A stretch of 64,000 bases of DNA from positions 45,218-109,217 of the forward strand of contig JAUXSD010000216.1 of the NCBI GenBank assembly GCA_030681525.1. The letters are read 5' to 3'. This DNA is from Solirubrobacteraceae bacterium. Its GTDB lineage: Bacteria; Actinomycetota; Thermoleophilia; Solirubrobacterales; Solirubrobacteraceae. Below, in pieces: positions 31,731 to 40,111 of this stretch. How positions within the stretch are numbered: position 1 is the stretch's first letter; each line of letters starts with the position of its first letter. The position numbers and the translations under genes were made by a program. Below the pieces are notes generated by a model that was not told the origin of the DNA, ran no database searches, and worked only from the letters and a program-made list of their open reading frames with translations.

Positions 31731-33274
31731 CCACCACGACCCCGCAGACCGTCCAATCCGTCCAGTCCGTCCGCCGCCTGTCGGCGCTCGACGGCTCGTT
31801 CCTGCGCCTGGACACCCCGCAGTCGCCGATGCACGTCGGCTGGAGCGCGGTGTTCGCCGCGCCGGACGGCGACCGGCCGCGGCCGACGATCGAGGCGCTG
31901 CGCGAGCGCGCGGCCGGGCGGGTCCACGAGGTGCCGTGGTGTCGCTGGCGGCTGGACCCCTCTCCCCTCGGGCTGACCGAGCCGCGCTGGATCGACGACG
32001 CGCGGTTCGATCTCGACGCCCATCTCGTGCAGCTCACCGAGCCCGGCGACCGCGTCAGCGCCGCCTCCTTCGAGGCCCTGCGCTCGGCCGTGCTGTCGAC
32101 GCCGCTGGATCGCTCGCGGCCGCTGTGGCAGATCTTCCTCGTGCCCCGGCTGGAGGACGGCCGCGTCGGGATGATCGGCAAGATCCACCACGCGCTGGTC
32201 GATGGCATCGCGGCGCTGCAGATCGTGCGGCTGGTGGTCGACCCCGAGCCCGACCTGCCGTCCCGCCCGCCGGTGGACTACCGCCCGCGGGGGCGTGGCG
32301 GCCCGATCGGCTGGGCGCTGGACGCCGCGCAGCGGGCCGTGGGCGACGGGGTCTCCGTCGTGCGCGCCGGCGCCGACGCCGTCGCGCACCCGCGCAGCTC
32401 GGCCGGGGCGGCCGCCCGCAGCGCGAAGCTCATCGCGACCGCGATCGCCGAGGACGTGCTGCCGGCGGCGCCGCAGTCTGAGCTCAACGGGCGCATCGGC
32501 CCGCGCCGCGTGCTCGTCGGCTATCACGCGCCGCGCGAGTTGCTGCGCGCCGCGCGCGGGAACGGCGGCACGCTCAACGACGTCGGCCTGACCGCGGTCG
32601 CCGGCGCCCTGCGCACGCTGGCGCTGCGCGACGGCGAGGCGCCGCGCGAGCCCTTGAAGACGATGGTGCCGGTCAGCATGCGCCGCCACGGCGAGGACGG
32701 CGCGGGCAACCAGATCGCGATGGTCTACATGCCGCTTCCGGTGCACCTCGCGTCGTGCGGTGAGCGCCTGGAGTTCGTGCGCGAGCAGACCGCTCGGCTG
32801 AAGCACACCGACCGCCCCGAGGCCACGCAGGCCTTCGTCGAGACCGCCGGCGGGCTCGTGCCGCCGGCGCTGCGCACGCCGGTCGTGCGGGCGCTGGCGA
32901 CCGCACGCCAGTTCAACCTCACCGTCTCGCAGTCGCCGGCGCCGCGCGGCTCGCTGTATCTGCTCGGCTGCGAGCTCGACGAGGTCTACTCCGTGGTGCC
33001 GATCGCGCAGGGCCACGGGCTGGCGATCGGGATGGTGCGCTACCGCCAGGAGCTCTTCTTCGGCTGCTACGCCGATCCGGACATGCTGCCCGAGGTGCAC
33101 GAGCTGCCGGGGCTGCTGGAGAGCGAGCTGCAGACGCTCGCGGCACCGGCCGTGAGACGGCCGGCTGCGGGCCCGGAGGCGGTGCTTGAGCGACCGCCGG
33201 CATCGGGCGGCCGCCGCGGGGGACGCGCGGCCACCGCCGGGAACGGGCGCGCGCCGCTCGTGCCCGTCGGATAG
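31727..33274 (+). CDS. wax ester synthase/diacylglycerol acyltransferase, copy 2
   Basis: 515 residues. ATG 31727 overlaps the preceding stop by 4 nt and has GGAGGAG upstream, so translation is coupled. Active site IHHALVDGIAALQIVRL; N-terminus LSALDGSFLRLDTPQSPMHV; C-terminal FNLTVSQSPAPRGSLYLLGC. Compared with copy 1 the PG-P of the C-terminal motif is changed to PAPRG. The end is a Gly/Arg-rich tail. Same predicted role in triacylglycerol or wax ester synthesis, possibly with a different chain preference. Confidence 0.93.
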   Translation: MTTTTPQTVQSVQSVRRLSALDGSFLRLDTPQSPMHVGWSAVFAAPDGDRPRPTIEALRERAAGRVHEVPWCRWRLDPSPLGLTEPRWIDDARFDLDAHLVQLTEPGDRVSAASFEALRSAVLSTPLDRSRPLWQIFLVPRLEDGRVGMIGKIHHALVDGIAALQIVRLVVDPEPDLPSRPPVDYRPRGRGGPIGWALDAAQRAVGDGVSVVRAGADAVAHPRSSAGAAARSAKLIATAIAEDVLPAAPQSELNGRIGPRRVLVGYHAPRELLRAARGNGGTLNDVGLTAVAGALRTLALRDGEAPREPLKTMVPVSMRRHGEDGAGNQIAMVYMPLPVHLASCGERLEFVREQTARLKHTDRPEATQAFVETAGGLVPPALRTPVVRALATARQFNLTVSQSPAPRGSLYLLGCELDEVYSVVPIAQGHGLAIGMVRYRQELFFGCYADPDMLPEVHELPGLLESELQTLAAPAVRRPAAGPEAVLERPPASGGRRGGRAATAGNGRAPLVPVG

Positions 33275-33286
33275 CTCGTTCCTGCG

Positions 33287-33314
33287 CGCCGGACCGGGTT
33301 AGCATGGTCCGGCG
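33287..33314 (+). promoter_or_regulatory. 9-bp inverted repeat abutting the third WS/DGAT start codon
   Basis: CGCCGGACC (33287-33295) and GGTCCGGCG (33306-33314) are exact complements around a 10-nt loop, and ATG 33315 follows immediately. The loop contains TAGCAT (33300-33305), a -10-like hexamer. It could be a hairpin occluding the start, an operator, or both. Confidence 0.5.
33300..33305 (+). promoter_or_regulatory. -10-like TAGCAT, leaderless arrangement
   Basis: TAGCAT ends 9 nt before ATG 33315; no Shine-Dalgarno is visible. Separate transcription of the third WS/DGAT gene is possible. Confidence 0.45.
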
Positions 33315-34817
33315 ATGCGCCAGCTGACGAGCCTCGACGCGCAGTTTCTGGCCCTCGAGACGCGCAGCCAGACGGGTCACGTCGGCAGCGTCGCGATCCT
33401 CGACCCGTCGACGACGGCGACCGGCACGCTCACGCTCGCCGACGTCGAGGCGCTCATCACCGATCGCCTGCCGCTGCTGCCGCCGCTGCGCTGGCGGCTG
33501 CGCGAGGTGCCGCTCGGCCTCGACTACCCCTACTGGGTCGACGACGCCGACTTCGACCTGCACTTCCACGTCCGCGAGCTCGGCCTCGCCGCGCCGGGCA
33601 CCGACGCGCAGCTCGCCGAGCAGGTGGCACGGCTCGTCTCGCGGCCGCTGGATCGCGCCCGGCCGCTGTGGGAGCTGTATCTCATCAGCGGCCTGCAGTC
33701 CGGGCACGTGGCGATGTTCACGAAGATCCATCACGCGGTCATCGACGGGCTCTCCGGCGCGGAGATCCTCGGGCTGCTGCTCGACCTCACGCCGGAGATC
33801 CGCCAGATCGAGACGTCCGGGCCGTGGGGCGACAACGCGCCGGTGCCCGGCGACCTCGGCATGCTCGTGCAGGGGCTGGCCGGCGCGGCGCGCTACCCGC
33901 TGCGCGCGCTGCGAGCGCTGCCGTCCGCGCTGCCGAACCTCGAGGAGACGCAGTTCAAGGTCATCCCCGGCCTGGGCGCGCTCAGCCGCCTGGCCCAGAG
34001 TGCCCAGCATGCGCTCACCCGCCACGAGGGGCCGGTCCAGCGCACCCAGCTCGTGGCGCCGAAGACGACGTTCAGCGGGCGCATCTCGCCACACCGGCGC
34101 TTGGCGTTCGGACAGCTCTCGCTCGACGACGTCAAGAGCGTCAAGAACGCGCGCGGCTCCACGGTCAACGACGTCATCGTGTCGATGTGCGCGGGCGCCG
34201 TGCGGCGCTGGCTCATCGCCCACGACGAGCTGCCCGAGGCGCCGCTCGTCGCGCAGATCCCCGTCTCCGTGCGCACGCAGGACGAGTTCGGCACCTACGG
34301 CAACAAGATCATGCTCATGGCCGCGCCGCTCATGACGAACGTCGCGGACCCGGTGGCGCGCCTGGCGGCCACGCACGACGCGCTCGGCGACATGAAGGAG
34401 CGCCACCGCGCGCTGCCGGCCGGCCTGCTCGCCGACGCCAACCACTTCATCCCGCCGGCGGTCTTCTCGCGCGCGGCGCGGCTGACGTTCGGGATCGCGA
34501 CGAGCCGCCCCGGCCGGCCGGTCTGGAACTGCGTCATCTCCAATGTGCCCGGCCCGCAGTTTCCGCTGTACCTCGCGGGGGCGCGGCTGGAGGCCAACTA
34601 CCCGGTGTCGGTGATCACCCACGGGATGGGCCTGAACATCACGGTCATGAGCTACATGGGCCATCTCGACGTCGGGATCGTGGCCGACCGCGAGCAGATG
34701 CCCGACGTGGCGCTGCTGATGGGCTGGCTGCGCGAGGAGCTGGAGGCGTTGATGGCGCTCGACGCGAACGGGTCGACGGTGGATCAGGCGCCGGCAGGGT
34801 GCACCCATGATCGGTGA
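33315..34817 (+). CDS. wax ester synthase/diacylglycerol acyltransferase, copy 3
   Basis: 500 residues from ATG 33315. Active site IHHAVIDGLSGAEILGLLLD (HHxxxDG); typical full-length features YWVDDADFDLHFHV, STVNDVIVSMCAGAVRRWL and WNCVISNVPGPQFPLYLAGA. It is closer to the mycobacterial Tgs-like type than copies 1 and 2. The final codons overlap the GH65 gene by 11 nt, indicating that the last acyltransferase and the sugar phosphorylase are co-expressed. Confidence 0.94.
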   Translation: MRQLTSLDAQFLALETRSQTGHVGSVAILDPSTTATGTLTLADVEALITDRLPLLPPLRWRLREVPLGLDYPYWVDDADFDLHFHVRELGLAAPGTDAQLAEQVARLVSRPLDRARPLWELYLISGLQSGHVAMFTKIHHAVIDGLSGAEILGLLLDLTPEIRQIETSGPWGDNAPVPGDLGMLVQGLAGAARYPLRALRALPSALPNLEETQFKVIPGLGALSRLAQSAQHALTRHEGPVQRTQLVAPKTTFSGRISPHRRLAFGQLSLDDVKSVKNARGSTVNDVIVSMCAGAVRRWLIAHDELPEAPLVAQIPVSVRTQDEFGTYGNKIMLMAAPLMTNVADPVARLAATHDALGDMKERHRALPAGLLADANHFIPPAVFSRAARLTFGIATSRPGRPVWNCVISNVPGPQFPLYLAGARLEANYPVSVITHGMGLNITVMSYMGHLDVGIVADREQMPDVALLMGWLREELEALMALDANGSTVDQAPAGCTHDR

Positions 34818-37167
34818 GGACGTCTACGGCGTCGACCCCTGGACGATCCCCGAGCAGAGGCTGCAGCTCGACCTGCTGTCGCAGACGGAGTCGATCTTCG
34901 CACTGTCCAACGGCCACATCGGCCTGCGCGGGAACCTCGACGAGGGCGAGCCGGCGGGGCGTTCGGGGACGTACCTCAACGGCTTCTACGAGACCCGGCC
35001 GCTGCCCTACGCCGAGGCCGCCTACGGCGACCCGGAGTCCGGCGAGACGATGATCAACGTCACGAACGGCAAGGTCCTGCGCCTGCTCGTCGACGACGAG
35101 CCGTTCGACCTGCGCTACGGCAGCGTCGAGCGCCACGAGCGCGCGCTGGACCTCCGCGCCGGCGTGCTGCGCCGCGAGGTGCACTGGCGCTCCCCGGCGG
35201 GGCAGGCGGTGATCCTGCGCACGACGCGCCTGGTCTCGTTCGTGCAGCGCGCCGTCGCCGCGATCTCCTACGAGGTCGAGGCCGACGGCGAACCGGCCCG
35301 GATCGTCGTGCAGTCCGAGCTCATCGCCAACGAGCCCGTGCCCGAGGCGACGAACAACGACCCGCGTGCCGCCGCCGCGCTGCGCCGGCCGCTGCAGGCC
35401 GAGTGGAACGGCCACCACGAGCTGCGCGCCGGCCTCGCGCACATCACCCGCGCCTCGAAGCTGCGGATGGCCGCCGGGATGGACCACGTGGTGCAGGGCC
35501 CCAACGAGATCGTCACCGGCGCCGAGAGCGAGAAGGACCTCGCGCGCGTGACGTTCGCCACGGACCTCGAGGCGGGCGAGACGCTGCGGATCGTGAAGTT
35601 CATCGCCTACGGCTGGTCGAGCCGGCGCTCGCTGCCGGCGATCCGCGACCAGGTCGACGCGGCGCTGGCCGCCGCCATGCACACCGGCTGGGACGGCCTC
35701 GTCGCCTCGCAGCGCGAGTACCTCGACGACTTCTGGGCGCGCGCCGACGTCGAGCTGGACGGCGATCCCGCCCTGCAGCAGGCGATGCGCTTCGCGGTGT
35801 TCTCGGTCCTGCAGGCCGCGGCGCGGGCCGAAGGGCGGGCGATCCCGGCCAAGGGGCTCACCGGCCGAGGCTACGACGGCCATTCCTTCTGGGACATGGA
35901 GACCTACACGCTGCCGGTGCTCACCTACGTGGCGCCGGATGCGGCGCGCGACGCGCTGCTGTGGCGCCACTCGACGCTGGCGCTGGCCCAAGCGCGGGCG
36001 CGCGAGCTGAGCCTGCAGGGCGTGACGTTTCCCTGGCGCACGATCTCCGGCAGCGAGTGCTCGGGCTACTGGCCCGCCGGCCTCGCGGCGTTTCACATCA
36101 ACGCCGACATTGCCGACGCGGCACGGCGCTACCTCGCGGCGACCGGCGACGAGGCATTCGAGACCGGCCCGGCGCTCGAGCTGCTCGTCGAGACCGCGCG
36201 GCTGTGGCGCTCGGTCGGACACCACGACGCCGCGGGCGGCTTTCGCATCGACGGCGTCACCGGGCCCGACGAGTACACCTCGATCGCCGACAACAACGTC
36301 TACACGAACCTCATGGCGGCGCGAAACCTGCGCATCGCCGCGGCGCTCTCCACGCGCCACCCCAAGGAGGCGACGGCGCTCGGCGTCGACGAGGAGGAGG
36401 TCGCCAGCTGGCGCGACGCCGCCCACGCGATCGTCATCCCCTACGACGACGATCTGCGGGTGACCCAGCAGTCCGAGCAGTTCACCCGCTATCGCCACTG
36501 GGACTTCGCGGGCACGCCGGCCGAGCACTACCCGCTGCTGCTGCACTACCCCTACTACCTGCTGTACTCCAGCCAGGTCGTCAAGCAGGCCGACCTCGTC
36601 TTCGCGCTGTACGCCTGCGGCGACTGCTTCAGCGCCGAGCAGAAGGCCCGCGACTTCGACTACTACGAGTCGATCACCGTGCGCGACTCGTCGCTGTCGG
36701 CGTGCGTGCAGGCGATCGTCGCCGCCGAGGTCGGCCACGTCGACCTCGCCTACGACTACCTCGGCGAGACCGCGTTCATCGACCTGCGCGACCTGGCCTT
36801 CAACACCAAGGACGGCGTCCACCTCGCGGCGCTGGCGGGCTCGTGGCTCGTCGCCGTGGCGGGCTTCGGCGGCATGCGCGACCACGGCGAGACGCTGACG
36901 TTCGCGCCACGCCTGCCCGCCCGCCTGTCGCGCCTGCGCTTCCGGCTGCTGTACCGCGGCCGGCGCCTGCGCGTCACGGTCCTCGGCAAGGAGGCGCGCT
37001 ACGAGCTGCTCGACGGCGAGCCGCTGACCGTCGAGCACCACGGCGAGGCGGTCGAGCTCGAGACCGCCGGCAAGGTCGTCTCGCGCGCGCTGCCGCCACC
37101 GCGCGAGTGCACTCGCCCGGATCAGCCGGCCGGGCGCCAGCCGCCGCTGCGCAACGTCAAGGCCTGA
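34807..37167 (+). CDS. glycoside hydrolase family 65 disaccharide phosphorylase
   Basis: 786 residues from ATG 34807. An N-terminal beta-sandwich (LSQTESIFALSNGHIGLRGN) leads into an (alpha/alpha)6 barrel. The catalytic acid is the Glu in DGVTGPDEYTS (residue about 488); HSFWDMETYTLPVLTY and KQADLV (phosphate/substrate region) are family hallmarks. GH65 enzymes phosphorolyse alpha-glucosides such as maltose, trehalose or kojibiose to beta-glucose 1-phosphate; which one cannot be decided. No beta-phosphoglucomutase gene is adjacent, which is unusual. It overlaps the third WS/DGAT gene. Confidence 0.93.
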   Translation: MIGEDVYGVDPWTIPEQRLQLDLLSQTESIFALSNGHIGLRGNLDEGEPAGRSGTYLNGFYETRPLPYAEAAYGDPESGETMINVTNGKVLRLLVDDEPFDLRYGSVERHERALDLRAGVLRREVHWRSPAGQAVILRTTRLVSFVQRAVAAISYEVEADGEPARIVVQSELIANEPVPEATNNDPRAAAALRRPLQAEWNGHHELRAGLAHITRASKLRMAAGMDHVVQGPNEIVTGAESEKDLARVTFATDLEAGETLRIVKFIAYGWSSRRSLPAIRDQVDAALAAAMHTGWDGLVASQREYLDDFWARADVELDGDPALQQAMRFAVFSVLQAAARAEGRAIPAKGLTGRGYDGHSFWDMETYTLPVLTYVAPDAARDALLWRHSTLALAQARARELSLQGVTFPWRTISGSECSGYWPAGLAAFHINADIADAARRYLAATGDEAFETGPALELLVETARLWRSVGHHDAAGGFRIDGVTGPDEYTSIADNNVYTNLMAARNLRIAAALSTRHPKEATALGVDEEEVASWRDAAHAIVIPYDDDLRVTQQSEQFTRYRHWDFAGTPAEHYPLLLHYPYYLLYSSQVVKQADLVFALYACGDCFSAEQKARDFDYYESITVRDSSLSACVQAIVAAEVGHVDLAYDYLGETAFIDLRDLAFNTKDGVHLAALAGSWLVAVAGFGGMRDHGETLTFAPRLPARLSRLRFRLLYRGRRLRVTVLGKEARYELLDGEPLTVEHHGEAVELETAGKVVSRALPPPRECTRPDQPAGRQPPLRNVKA

Positions 37168-37198
37168 GCGGGTCGCTGCGCGGCCAGGCTCCGCGAAC

Positions 37199-37217
37199 GG
37201 GGGTTCTCCCCACCCCG
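37199..37217 (+). promoter_or_regulatory. GGGG-N4-CCCCACCCCG element, histidine kinase leader
   Basis: GGGGG-TTCT-CCCCACCCCG lies 55 nt upstream of the kinase start. It is the same element and orientation as at 21268 and 40013. Confidence 0.55.
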
Positions 37218-37271
37218 ACACACCGACAGGCGTCATCGCGCCGCGCGCCGCGTGGGACGATCCTGCTGGTC

Positions 37272-38909
37272 GTGTCGAAATCTGCGATCCACACCCACGC
37301 CACGCGCTGGGGCCGCGATGTGCTCTTCAACCTCGCCGGCCTGCTGACCGCGACGATCGCGATCGTCCTGTGGAGCATCGGCTCCATCGTCAGCTTCGTG
37401 ATGGCGATCACCTACGTCGGGCTCTTCGCCGCCCTCGGGACGCTGCTGGCGATGCGCTGGCTGGCGCGCGTCGAGCGCCGCCGCGCGGCGATCGTCCTCG
37501 GCGAGCCGATCGAGGAGCGCTACCGCCCGCTGAGCGAGGAGCCGCGCTCGTACGCCGCGCGGCTGCACGAGCTCATCGGCGAGGGCTCGACCTGGCGCGA
37601 CTTCGCCTGGGCGGCGGGCTGGGGCTGGATCGGCCCGATGACCGCGGGGCTCGCCGTCGGGCTGTGGGCCGGCGTGGCCGGGATGGTCGCCATGCCCGCG
37701 TGGTACTGGGCGCTGCCGGACGGCGACTTCGCGATCGACACCTTCCCGCTCGCGCTCGCCACCACGGCGGTGGGACTCCTCCTCGTCCCCGTGTGCGGCT
37801 GGCTCGTGCGCGCCATCACCGCCACCGAGATCGCGGCCATGCGCTTCGTGCTGCGCCCGCGCGGCGAGGTGGCGTCCACCCCCGCGCCGGTGCCGGCGAC
37901 CGGCCCGCCGCTCGGTCCGCCGTTCGAGTTGCACGTCTCGCTGGCGCTGCTCGCCGGCCTCGTCGTGACGATCATCTGGATCGCCACCGGGGGCTACTTC
38001 TGGCCGGTCTGGGTGTGGTTCGGCCTCGCGGTCACGGTCTCGCTGCACGCCATCGCCGTGCGCGCCTGGGCGGCGCGCCGCGACCGCGAGCGCAGCTTTC
38101 GCGTCAAGGTCGAGTTCTGCGCGCTCATCGCGGGCTACGGGTGGGTCATCTGGGCGCTGACGGGGTTCGGCTACCTGTGGCCGATCTGGCCAATGCTCGG
38201 GATGGGCACCGCGCTGGCGCTGCGCGCCCTGGTCCTCTACGGCGACCGCCTGCCGTGGGTCGACCGCCGCAAGCTCGTGCAGCGCGTCGACGTGCTGACC
38301 CGCACGCGGCAGGGCGCGCTCGACGTCCAGGCCGCCGAGCTGCGGCGCATCGAACGCGATCTGCACGACGGCGCGCAGGCGCGGCTCGTCGCGCTGACGA
38401 TGAACCTCGGCCGCGCCGAGGAGCGCCTGGCCGACCAGCCCGAGGCCGCGGCGCTCGTCCGCGCCGCCCGCGAGGACGCCAGCCTGGCGATCGCCGAGCT
38501 GCGCGACCTGGCCCGCGGCATCGCGCCGCCGATCCTCGCCGACCGCGGCCTCAAGGCGGCGATCGAGGCGCTCGCGCGGCGCTCGGCGATCGGCGTGACG
38601 ATCGACGCCGACCCCGACCGCCGGCCGCTGCCGGTCGTGGAGACCGCCGCGTACTTCGTCGTCGCCGAGTCGCTGACGAACGTCGCCAAGCACGCCGACG
38701 GCGCACCGGCCCACGTGAGCGTCACACTCGACGGCGATGACACCCTGGTGCTGGAGATCGCCGACGAGGGGCCGGGCGGCGCCGACCCGGCGGGCAGCGG
38801 CTTGACCGGACTGCGCAGCCGCGTCGAGGCGCTCGACGGGACCTTGTCGGTGACGAGCCCGCCCGGCGGCGGCACGACGGTCAGAGCGCAGCTGCCATGC
38901 GGGCGGTGA
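37272..38909 (+). CDS. sensor histidine kinase (HisKA_3/NarX-like)
   Basis: 545 residues from GTG 37272; codons upstream are antisense-like. About six to seven membrane helices occur in two blocks (LLTATIAIVLWSIGSIVSFV; LALLAGLVVTIIWIATGGYF). The phospho-acceptor helix is ELRRIERDLHDGAQARLVAL (His near 362). The GHKL ATPase has ESLTNVAKHADGAP and DEGPGG, then GSGLTGLRSRVEALDGT. The stop overlaps the response regulator start by 13 nt, so the two form a two-component system. The stimulus is likely membrane-related but unknown. Confidence 0.92.
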   Translation: MSKSAIHTHATRWGRDVLFNLAGLLTATIAIVLWSIGSIVSFVMAITYVGLFAALGTLLAMRWLARVERRRAAIVLGEPIEERYRPLSEEPRSYAARLHELIGEGSTWRDFAWAAGWGWIGPMTAGLAVGLWAGVAGMVAMPAWYWALPDGDFAIDTFPLALATTAVGLLLVPVCGWLVRAITATEIAAMRFVLRPRGEVASTPAPVPATGPPLGPPFELHVSLALLAGLVVTIIWIATGGYFWPVWVWFGLAVTVSLHAIAVRAWAARRDRERSFRVKVEFCALIAGYGWVIWALTGFGYLWPIWPMLGMGTALALRALVLYGDRLPWVDRRKLVQRVDVLTRTRQGALDVQAAELRRIERDLHDGAQARLVALTMNLGRAEERLADQPEAAALVRAAREDASLAIAELRDLARGIAPPILADRGLKAAIEALARRSAIGVTIDADPDRRPLPVVETAAYFVVAESLTNVAKHADGAPAHVSVTLDGDDTLVLEIADEGPGGADPAGSGLTGLRSRVEALDGTLSVTSPPGGGTTVRAQLPCGR

Positions 38910-39562
38910 TCGTCGAGGACCTCGCGCTGCTGCGCGAGGGGATCGTCGCGCTGCTGCGCGAGAACGGCATCGACGTCGTCGCCCAGGCCGAGGACGGGCC
39001 GGGCCTGGAGCGGATCGTGGCCGGCCACAAGCCCGACCTGGCGATCGTCGACGTGCGCCTGCCGCCGACGTTCACCGACGAGGGGCTGCGCGCGGCGATC
39101 GAGGCGCGCCGCCGCCATCCCGGGCTCGGCGTGCTCGTCCTCTCGCAGTACGTCGAGCCGGTCTACACCGCCGAGCTGCTGGCCTCCGGCGAGGCGGGCG
39201 TCGGCTACCTGCTCAAGGAGCGCGTCGGCGAGGTGCGCTCGTTCATCGACGCCGTGCAGCGCGTGGCCGACGGCGGCACCGCGCTGGACCGCGAGGTCGT
39301 CGCCGAGCTCATGCGCGCGCGCCAGGCCGGCGGCGATGAGGACGGCGCGCTCGCCTCGCTGACGCCGCGCGAGCGCGAGGTGCTCGAGCTCATGGCCGAG
39401 GGCCGCACGAACGCGGCCGTCGCGCGGGCGCTCGTCGTCAGCGGCGGCGCCGTCGAGAAGCACGTGCGCAACATCTTCGCCAAGCTCGACCTGCCCGCCA
39501 GCGACGACGACCACCGCCGCGTGCTGGCCGTCCTCGCCTACCTGCGCGCCGGCGCGGGCTGA
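38897..39562 (+). CDS. NarL/LuxR-family response regulator
   Basis: 221 residues. The receiver domain has the acidic pair VED, phospho-acceptor Asp52 in IVDVRLPP, and conserved Lys in LLKERVG. The LuxR HTH (LTPREREVLELMAEGRTNAA, then VVSGGAVEKHVRNIFAKLDL) is at about 150-205. It is translationally coupled to the membrane histidine kinase immediately upstream. Targets may include the adjacent GcvH-like gene, but nothing in the sequence proves this. Confidence 0.93.
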   Translation: MRAVIVEDLALLREGIVALLRENGIDVVAQAEDGPGLERIVAGHKPDLAIVDVRLPPTFTDEGLRAAIEARRRHPGLGVLVLSQYVEPVYTAELLASGEAGVGYLLKERVGEVRSFIDAVQRVADGGTALDREVVAELMRARQAGGDEDGALASLTPREREVLELMAEGRTNAAVARALVVSGGAVEKHVRNIFAKLDLPASDDDHRRVLAVLAYLRAGAG

Positions 39563-39576
39563 GGCCCGCCATGGCC

Positions 39577-39582
39577 TATGTT
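39577..39582 (+). promoter_or_regulatory. -10-like TATGTT, leaderless arrangement
   Basis: TATGTT ends 6 nt before ATG 39589 and lies inside the alternative ORF start at 39571. It therefore favours 39589 as the start. Confidence 0.5.
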
Positions 39583-39588
39583 CTCCGC

Positions 39589-39972
39589 ATGGCCACCTTT
39601 CCGGAGAACCTGCGCTACACCGAAACGCACGAATGGGTGCGCGACCGCGAGAAGCTCGTGACGATCGGGATCACGCAGACCGCCGCCGACCAGCTGGGTC
39701 CGGTCGGCTTCGTCGAGCTGCCCTACCCCGGCGACATCCTCAAGGCCGATCTCGTCCTGTGCCGGATTCGCGGCGACGAAGGCGCCAAGGTCCTCAAGCT
39801 CCCGTTCGTCGTCAAGGTGATGACGGTCAACCCGCTGCTGGAGGCCCAGCCGGGCCTGATCAACAGCGATCCGTACGGGGGCGGCTGGATCGCCAAGGTC
39901 GAGCCGGGCGACCCGGCCGACATCGACGCGCTGCTGGACGCCGCGGGCTACGAAGCGTCGCTGTCGCAGTAG
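39589..39972 (+). CDS. GcvH-like lipoyl-carrier protein, stand-alone
   Basis: 127 residues from ATG 39589. It aligns with glycine-cleavage H proteins over its length: RYTETHEWVRDREKLVTIGI, VGFVELPYPGD, DEGAKVLKLPFV (position of the lipoylated ESVKAAS Lys), LINSDPYGGGWIAKVEPGD. The lipoyl-domain neighbourhood is unusual (GAKVLK instead of SVKA), although a Lys is present. No glycine-cleavage T or P gene lies nearby, so it may be a moonlighting or divergent carrier. It follows the response regulator after 26 nt. Confidence 0.85.
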   Translation: MATFPENLRYTETHEWVRDREKLVTIGITQTAADQLGPVGFVELPYPGDILKADLVLCRIRGDEGAKVLKLPFVVKVMTVNPLLEAQPGLINSDPYGGGWIAKVEPGDPADIDALLDAAGYEASLSQ

Positions 39973-40012
39973 GCCCGGCGGGCTGACACCCCGCAGGCCG
40001 GACGCCGCAGTC

Positions 40013-40031
40013 GGGGGCTAGCCCCACCCCG
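40013..40031 (+). promoter_or_regulatory. GGGG-N4-CCCCACCCCG element, MMPL leader
   Basis: GGGGG-CTAG-CCCCACCCCG lies 80 nt upstream of the MMPL start and downstream of the GcvH-like stop. It has the same spacing and orientation as the other two copies. Confidence 0.55.
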
Positions 40032-40111
40032 TTTCGCCGGTCCACCGCAGCGATTTCGCGGCCTCCGCGGGCGAGAGTGAGCGCACAATCACTTTCGACC
40101 GGGGAGCAGTC

